A stretch of 10,741 nucleotides of DNA, from positions 1-10,741 of the forward strand of contig DFUX01000038.1 in assembly GCA_002379855.1 (NCBI GenBank). Reading direction: 5' to 3'. The notes under the pieces are model-generated. The model saw only the letters and a list, made by a program, of their open reading frames with translations. It made no database searches and had not been told where the DNA came from. Of the stretch, positions 7,926 to 10,741 are shown piece by piece. This DNA is from Cloacimonetes bacterium UBA4175. Its GTDB lineage: Bacteria > Cloacimonadota > Cloacimonadia > Cloacimonadales > Cloacimonadaceae. A program made the translations under genes and the position numbers. How positions within the stretch are numbered: position 1 is the stretch's first letter; each line of letters starts with the position of its first letter.

Positions 7926-8125
7926 TAAAAATGCGCCATTTTAAGTCTGGCAGCGTCATCGAGCGAGTAAATCTAAACCTTTGGCAGGATTGCTCGCCGT
8001 CAGGGTATATCCGGAAACAGATATGCCTTCCAGTGTGAAAAGGTGACACGCAAGCAAACTTTCATTTTTCCTGCGACTGGCGCAGTGTGTCTCCCTTTCC
8101 AAGCTGAAAATACTAAAAATAAATA

Positions 8126-8131
8126 AAGGAG
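8126..8131 (+). promoter_or_regulatory. Ribosome binding site deciding the pruA start
   Basis: AAGGAG with a 6-base spacer (TTGAAG) precedes the ATG at 8138. The spacer contains an in-frame TTG at 8132, but that codon abuts the AGGAG and cannot be the start. Confidence 0.75.
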
Positions 8132-8137
8132 TTGAAG

Positions 8138-9757
8138 ATGTTTTTCACTGTTGCTACACCTGAAAATGAACCGATCAAATCTTACGCACCCGGAACCAAA
8201 GAAAGAGACGCCTTGAAAGCGAAGCTGAATGAACTCGGCAGCCAGTTCATCGAAATTCCCGCGATTATCGACGGCAAGGAAGTGTTCAGCGGCAACACCG
8301 CCGACTGCATCGAACCCCACAACCACAAGCACGCCATCGGCAAATACCACAAATGCGGCGAAAAGGAGATCAACCTCGCCATCCAGGCGGCTGTGAAGGC
8401 AAGCAGGGATTGGGAGCAGATGTCTTTCTACCATCGCTCGGCCATCTTCCTGAGAGCCGCCGAACTGCTTTCCACCAAATACCGATATCTGTTGAACGCC
8501 GCCACCATGCTGGGGCAAAGCAAAAACGCCTTCCAGGCCGAAATCGACTCCGCCTGCGAACTGATTGACTTCTGGCGTTTCAACCCCTATTACGCGCAAA
8601 AGATTTACGAACAGCAGCCCCTCATCTCCCCCAAGGGAGAATGGAACTTCTCGGAATACCGCGCTTTGGAAGGCTTTGTATTTGCCATCACGCCCTTCAA
8701 TTTCACCTCCATCGCCGGCAACCTTCCCACAGCCCCGGCGCTGATGGGCAACACGGTGGTCTGGAAACCTTCCGGAACCGCGGTTTACAGCGGCTACTTC
8801 ATCATGAAGATATTGATGGAAGCAGGCTTGCCCGCTGGCGTCATCAACTTTGTCCCCGGCTCGGGAGCGCAGATGGGAGACCTGATCACCGATTCCCCCT
8901 ACCTCGCCGGCATCCATTTCACGGGAAGCACCCAGGTGTTCAACCATATCTGGAAGCGCACCGCCAACAACATCCACCTCTACAAATCCTATCCCAGAAT
9001 CGTGGGCGAGACCGGAGGCAAGGACTTCATCTTCGCGCACGCTTCCGCGGACATCAAGACCCTGGCGGTGGCATCCCTGCGTGGAGCTTTCGAGTTCCAG
9101 GGGCAGAAGTGCAGCGCCGCGTCCCGCCTCTACATCCCCGACAGCCTCTACGGCAAATGGTTCGAGGAAATCAGCGCCATGCTCGCGACGGTCAAAATGG
9201 GCGAAGTCCAGGACTTCTCGAATTTCGTCAACGCCGTGATCGACAAAAGCAGCTTCACAAAGATAAAGGAATACATCGACAAAGCCCGCAACGCGTCTGA
9301 CGCCGAGATCGTTTGGGGCGGAAAGTGCGATGACAGCAAGGGCTACTTCATCGAGCCTACCATCATCAAGACCACCAATCCCAAGTTTGTCACCATGCAG
9401 GAAGAGATCTTCGGGCCGGTGCTGACGGTCTATGCCTACCCCGAAAAGGAGTTCACCGAGACCCTCGACCTCTGCGACAAAACCTCTCCCTATGGTCTCA
9501 CCGGCTCCATTTTCGCGCAGGACAGAACCGCAATCTCCGTCGCCTCCGAACTGCTGAAGCATAGCGCGGGCAACTTCTACATCAACGACAAACCCACCGG
9601 CGCCGTGGTCGGCCAGCAACCTTTTGGCGGAGCCAGGTCTTCCGGCACCAACGACAAGGCGGGATCGGCCATCAACCTCTACCGCTGGGTTTCGGCAAGG
9701 TCGATCAAAGAAACCTTCGTTCCTGCCGACGACTACCGCTATCCCTTTATGGGCTAA
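8138..9757 (+). CDS. pruA: L-glutamate gamma-semialdehyde (1-pyrroline-5-carboxylate) dehydrogenase, ALDH4 type
   Basis: Oxidises glutamate-5-semialdehyde, the open form of P5C, to glutamate with NAD+, the last step of proline and ornithine/arginine catabolism; probably cytosolic. The 539-residue single-domain chain is the stand-alone type, not a PutA fusion. Its motifs closely resemble animal ALDH4A1: ITPFNFTS with oxyanion Asn188, WKPSGTA with Lys210, IHFTGSTQVF, VGETGGKDF with Glu291, FQGQKCSAASRLY with catalytic Cys325, EEIFGPV with Glu423, and the C-terminal NFYINDKPTGAVVGQQPFGG and ARSSGTNDKAG. No key residue is missing. The start is set by a well-placed AAGGAG. It is transcribed away from the envelope operon, stands alone, and is followed 18 bases later by a strong terminator. 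No proline dehydrogenase is in the window, so the P5C source (proline, ornithine or arginine) is not known. Confidence 0.96.
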   Translation: MFFTVATPENEPIKSYAPGTKERDALKAKLNELGSQFIEIPAIIDGKEVFSGNTADCIEPHNHKHAIGKYHKCGEKEINLAIQAAVKASRDWEQMSFYHRSAIFLRAAELLSTKYRYLLNAATMLGQSKNAFQAEIDSACELIDFWRFNPYYAQKIYEQQPLISPKGEWNFSEYRALEGFVFAITPFNFTSIAGNLPTAPALMGNTVVWKPSGTAVYSGYFIMKILMEAGLPAGVINFVPGSGAQMGDLITDSPYLAGIHFTGSTQVFNHIWKRTANNIHLYKSYPRIVGETGGKDFIFAHASADIKTLAVASLRGAFEFQGQKCSAASRLYIPDSLYGKWFEEISAMLATVKMGEVQDFSNFVNAVIDKSSFTKIKEYIDKARNASDAEIVWGGKCDDSKGYFIEPTIIKTTNPKFVTMQEEIFGPVLTVYAYPEKEFTETLDLCDKTSPYGLTGSIFAQDRTAISVASELLKHSAGNFYINDKPTGAVVGQQPFGGARSSGTNDKAGSAINLYRWVSARSIKETFVPADDYRYPFMG

Positions 9758-9775
9758 ACATAAACCACATAACCG

Positions 9776-9812
9776 GAGACGGGATGATTCATTCGTCCCG
9801 TCTCTTTGTTTT
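9776..9812 (+). terminator. Intrinsic terminator of pruA
   Basis: A perfect 9-base-pair stem, GAGACGGGA (9776-9784) with TCCCGTCTC (9796-9804), has an 11-base loop and is followed directly by TTTGTTTT. It starts 18 bases after the pruA stop, the expected place for a Rho-independent terminator. Confidence 0.9.
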
Positions 9813-9820
9813 GGCATTAT

Positions 9821-9848
9821 TCAGGCTTCCCATGTCGCCGCAGCCTGA
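9821..9848. repeat. Hairpin downstream of the pruA terminator
   Basis: TCAGGCT (9821-9827) pairs perfectly with AGCCTGA (9842-9848) across a 14-base loop. No T-run follows on either strand, so it is not an intrinsic terminator by itself; the role is unknown. The sequence from 9849 to 9988 shows nothing else I can name. Confidence 0.4.
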
Positions 9849-9988
9849 TAGCGGTGTGAAAATATACTGTTTTCCTAATGCCTTCTGCCCCATGCAGTTA
9901 GAAACAGGCAGCCAGACCCTTGCCAATTAATGCGCCCGCCTGAAACAACTGCCGCTCCCATTTGACGGGGTGGGCTAAGTCTATATTT

Positions 9989-10029
9989 TCCGTAGGTCAA
10001 CCTTATAATTTATAAGGATGACCTAAGGA
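9989..10029. repeat. Near-perfect 41-base palindrome
   Basis: The arms are 20 bases each around a single central T at 10009, with 18 of 20 positions complementary; mismatches are 10000/10018 and 9992/10026. The core is CCTTATAA-T-TTATAAGG, flanked by AGGTCA and TGACCT. There is no T-run. The right half plus about 50 further bases (10009-10078) matches the left edge of the window (1-70) with identical spacing, so this belongs to a dispersed family. It could be a repetitive extragenic palindrome, a remnant mobile element end, or a binding site for a dimeric protein. Confidence 0.75.
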
Positions 10030-10078
10030 TGGTGGCAGCAAATGCAGGAGCAGCAAGGGAGGGCGCTATGAAGGATTA
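10009..10078 (+). repeat. Dispersed intergenic repeat, second copy
   Basis: Colinear with positions 1-70: the first 23 bases match at 21 positions, then after a divergent middle the block GAGGGC (10059-10064) recurs at the same offset. Its beginning is the right arm of the palindrome at 9989-10029. Conservation at both ends with a variable centre suggests selection or shared ancestry of a defined unit rather than chance. Confidence 0.55.
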
Positions 10079-10125
10079 TGCGGATTATTGCCGTTGTTTT
10101 TGGTGAATGTTATACTATATTGTTT

Positions 10126-10164
10126 GCGTTCTTTTCTATGATGGTAAAAATGATTATAGAACGC
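10126..10164. repeat. Inverted repeat in an AT-rich stretch
   Basis: GCGTTCT (10126-10132) and AGAACGC (10158-10164) are perfect 7-base arms around a 25-base AT-rich loop; an alternative inner pairing TTCTAT/ATAGAA also exists. The stretch 10075-10165 is clearly richer in A+T than the genes. It adjoins the ACAGGAT tandem repeat. Confidence 0.4.
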
Positions 10165-10168
10165 GGAT

Positions 10169-10195
10169 AACAGGATCGACAGGATCAACAGGATT
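10169..10195 (+). repeat. Tandem repeat, 3 x 9 bases (ACAGGAT type)
   Basis: Three consecutive units AACAGGATC, GACAGGATC, AACAGGATT, preceded by GCGGAT and followed by TTTTGA. Motifs of this style, often next to 'TTCACGCAGATT' motifs as here, occur in intergenic DNA of many unrelated bacteria. Their function is not established. Confidence 0.75.
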
Positions 10196-10210
10196 TTTGA
10201 AGGTGGAAAG

Positions 10211-10240
10211 GTGGTTCACGCAGATTGGCGCAGATATTTG
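10211..10240 (+). repeat. Left inverted repeat of a ~383-base repeat block
   Basis: GTGGTTCACGCAGAT (15 bases) is identical to the reverse complement of 10579-10593, and the match continues at lower identity to give 24 of 30 positions overall. The pair encloses the CCCGGG direct repeats and hairpins. Confidence 0.6.
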
Positions 10241-10261
10241 AATGTGGAATGGTGAAAAGAA

Positions 10262-10361
10262 AGCCACGAAACAAGCGTCACCAAACTACATACTGTGTCA
10301 TCCCGGGAAGTCGGGGCCCCCTCTGGGGTGGCTTACCCGGGATCCAGTCTTTTGAAGCCAC
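10262..10361 (+). repeat. Palindrome-centred direct repeat, copy 1
   Basis: Shares about 45 bases on its left side and 27 on its right side with copy 2 (10442-10527), with only a few substitutions and one indel. ATCCCGGG (10300-10307) and CCCGGGAT (10336-10343) form the central inverted arms. The 28-base centre here differs completely from copy 2 and contains its own GGGGCCCC and CCCC/GGGG pairings. GTGTCATCCCGG...GGGATCCAG is a common style of bacterial intergenic palindrome. Confidence 0.75.
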
Positions 10362-10425
10362 CGTAAAGTGGTATAAAGGCGGTTCGGCGACCGCCTGTAC
10401 TGTTGCGGCGCTTGCCATAGCGCCG
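10358..10425. repeat. Three short hairpins between the direct repeats
   Basis: In order: CCAC/GTGG (10358-10371), GGCGGT/ACCGCC with loop TCGGCG (10378-10395), and CGGCGC/GCGCCG with an 8-base loop (10406-10425). All arms are perfect. None has a T-run. They fill the spacer between the two CCCGGG modules. Confidence 0.55.
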
Positions 10426-10441
10426 TTTGGGATAGCCGTCC

Positions 10442-10527
10442 AGCCCCGAAACAGCGTCACCAAACTACATACCGTGTCATCCCGGGCAAGCGCACGCTTG
10501 ACCCGGGATCCAGTCTTTTGAGGCCAC
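10442..10527 (+). repeat. Palindrome-centred direct repeat, copy 2
   Basis: The same flanks as copy 1 surround a more regular hairpin: ATCCCGGG plus CAAGCG (10479-10492) pair with CGCTTG plus CCCGGGAT (10495-10509), 14 base pairs with one bulged A at 10501 and a 2-base tip. The right flank ATCCAGTCTTTTGAGGCCAC matches copy 1 with one change. Confidence 0.75.
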
Positions 10528-10539
10528 ATCACAGCACAC

Positions 10540-10560
10540 AGCCCCGAAACAAAACACACC
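10540..10560 (+). repeat. Truncated third copy of the direct-repeat left flank
   Basis: AGCCCCGAAAC is identical to the first 11 bases of copy 2, followed by a degenerate continuation ending CACACC. No CCCGGG palindrome follows; the right inverted repeat begins 4 bases later. It looks like a decayed or junction copy. Confidence 0.45.
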
Positions 10561-10563
10561 AGA

Positions 10564-10593
10564 CTAAAATCCGCGTTTATCTGCGTGAACCAC
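10564..10593 (-). repeat. Right inverted repeat of the ~383-base repeat block
   Basis: Reverse complement of the repeat at 10211-10240: 15 identical bases at the outer edge and 24 of 30 overall. The two outer ends point away from each other, as terminal inverted repeats of a small non-autonomous element would. No flanking target-site duplication was obvious by eye. Confidence 0.6.
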
Positions 10594-10618
10594 TTAACCC
10601 GTGATCCAATGCCCAGGG

Positions 10619-10701
10619 GTGGCAAAGTCCGTTTGCCACAGAGACCGGAGGTCCCTTCCAAACAGGCAACTCCGCTGCCTCTGCCGAACAGACTTCGGCA
10701 G
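10619..10701. repeat. Chain of four adjacent hairpins
   Basis: GTGGCAAA/TTTGCCAC with loop GTCCG (10619-10639), GACC/GGTC with a 3-base loop (10643-10653), AGGCA/TGCCT with loop ACTCCGC (10664-10680) and CTGCCGAA/TTCGGCAG with loop CAGAC (10681-10701). All arms are perfect; the first and last have 8 base pairs. There is no T-run and no good ORF. This could be a structured RNA, an integration hot spot, or another repeat family. The remaining 10702-10741 shows nothing recognisable. Confidence 0.5.
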
Positions 10702-10741
10702 CCCTTATCCACGTGAACCGATGAGCGCAATTTATCTGAAA

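Larger units (their letters stand above)
7710..8137. other. Divergent intergenic region with no gene
   Basis: These 428 bases separate the envelope operon (minus) from pruA (plus) and should hold both promoters. ORFs crossing it are non-gene-like. Two CCTTGACATA boxes point in opposite directions (7761-7766 minus, 7920-7925 plus). Small stems are present: GCAGG/CCTGC at 7865-7882 and CTGCG/CGCAG with a 5-base loop near 8070-8085, the latter enclosed by GACAC at 8044-8048 and GTGTC at 8086-8090. The roughly 190-base leader before pruA is longer than needed, but I recognise no riboswitch class. Confidence 0.6.

Noticed and set aside
6486..7928. 480-residue plus-strand ORF opposite the AsnB-like gene
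   Set aside because: Opposite a conserved secreted protein; no motif and no ribosome binding site, and it ends inside the divergent promoter region.
7750..8049. 99-residue minus-strand ORF in the divergent intergenic region
   Set aside because: Its start has no Shine-Dalgarno, it overlaps both candidate promoters, and the sequence shows no domain or signal.
8000..9817. 605-residue minus-strand ORF covering the whole of pruA
   Set aside because: pruA on the plus strand is unmistakable with all catalytic motifs, an RBS and a terminator; the antisense frame even runs through the terminator.
9989..10029. Palindrome as an intrinsic terminator
   Set aside because: The stem is AT-rich at its core, lacks a T-run on either strand, and lies about 180 bases past a proper terminator with no gene ending nearby.
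10378..10425. Possible tRNA because of the GGTTCGGCGACC string
   Set aside because: The surrounding stems are simple successive hairpins; no acceptor stem, anticodon arm or cloverleaf could be built.
10225..10521. 98-residue plus-strand ORF
   Set aside because: Same reason: it crosses the inverted repeat and both palindromic modules and has repeat-derived peptide segments.
10262..10527. Possible CRISPR-like array
   Set aside because: Only two full copies, of unequal length, with palindromic variable centres; there are no uniform spacers and no cas genes in the window.
10278..10730. 150-residue minus-strand ORF at the right end
   Set aside because: It translates straight through the repeat modules and hairpins, giving two related peptide stretches derived from the direct repeats; no RBS and no family resemblance.

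Overview
The window most likely comes from a Gram-negative (diderm) anaerobe of the FCB superphylum. My best guess is Candidatus Cloacimonadota. The grounds are an 'asparagine synthetase B'-type secreted protein with the long conserved motifs seen in Bacteroidota/Cloacimonadota relatives, an MCE protein ending in the family-typical KKYVKFSLF tail, a peptidase/beta-propeller/outer-membrane-barrel fusion ending in Phe, and a single-domain ALDH4-type glutamate-semialdehyde dehydrogenase. The taxon is an inference from protein style; no marker gene is present.

Layout. Positions 91-7709 hold five genes on the minus strand, read right to left: a secreted 'AsnB-like' protein (6408-7709), an MCE/MlaD lipid-transport protein (5496-6398), a 1006-residue gluzincin-peptidase + PD40 propeller + Omp85-like barrel protein (2467-5487), the M17 leucyl aminopeptidase PepA (959-2437) and a ZnuA-type zinc-binding lipoprotein (91-954). 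Gaps are 9, 8, 29 and 4 bases, and four of the five genes have a clear Shine-Dalgarno sequence, so this reads as one operon. A 428-base divergent intergenic region (7710-8137) separates it from pruA on the plus strand (8138-9757), which ends in a textbook intrinsic terminator (9776-9812).

The remaining ~930 bases (9813-10741) contain no credible gene. They are a dense mosaic of repeats: a 41-base near-perfect palindrome whose right half recurs at the extreme left edge of the window, a 9-base tandem repeat (three units of ACAGGAT type), and a ~383-base block bounded by inverted repeats. That block carries two direct copies of a module built around a CCCGGG palindrome, with three short hairpins between them. 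A chain of four more hairpins follows.

How the genes may work together. The operon is envelope-centred: lipid trafficking (MCE), an outer-membrane barrel with a periplasmic metallopeptidase, zinc capture in the periplasm, and a cytosolic metal-dependent aminopeptidase. Zinc uptake and two metallopeptidases share one transcription unit, which fits a peptide-using lifestyle. PruA, feeding proline/ornithine carbon into glutamate, fits the same picture. No defence system, CRISPR array, tRNA or rRNA was seen. The most unusual items are the three-domain fusion protein, the AsnB-like protein of unknown function, and the palindrome mosaic at the right end.
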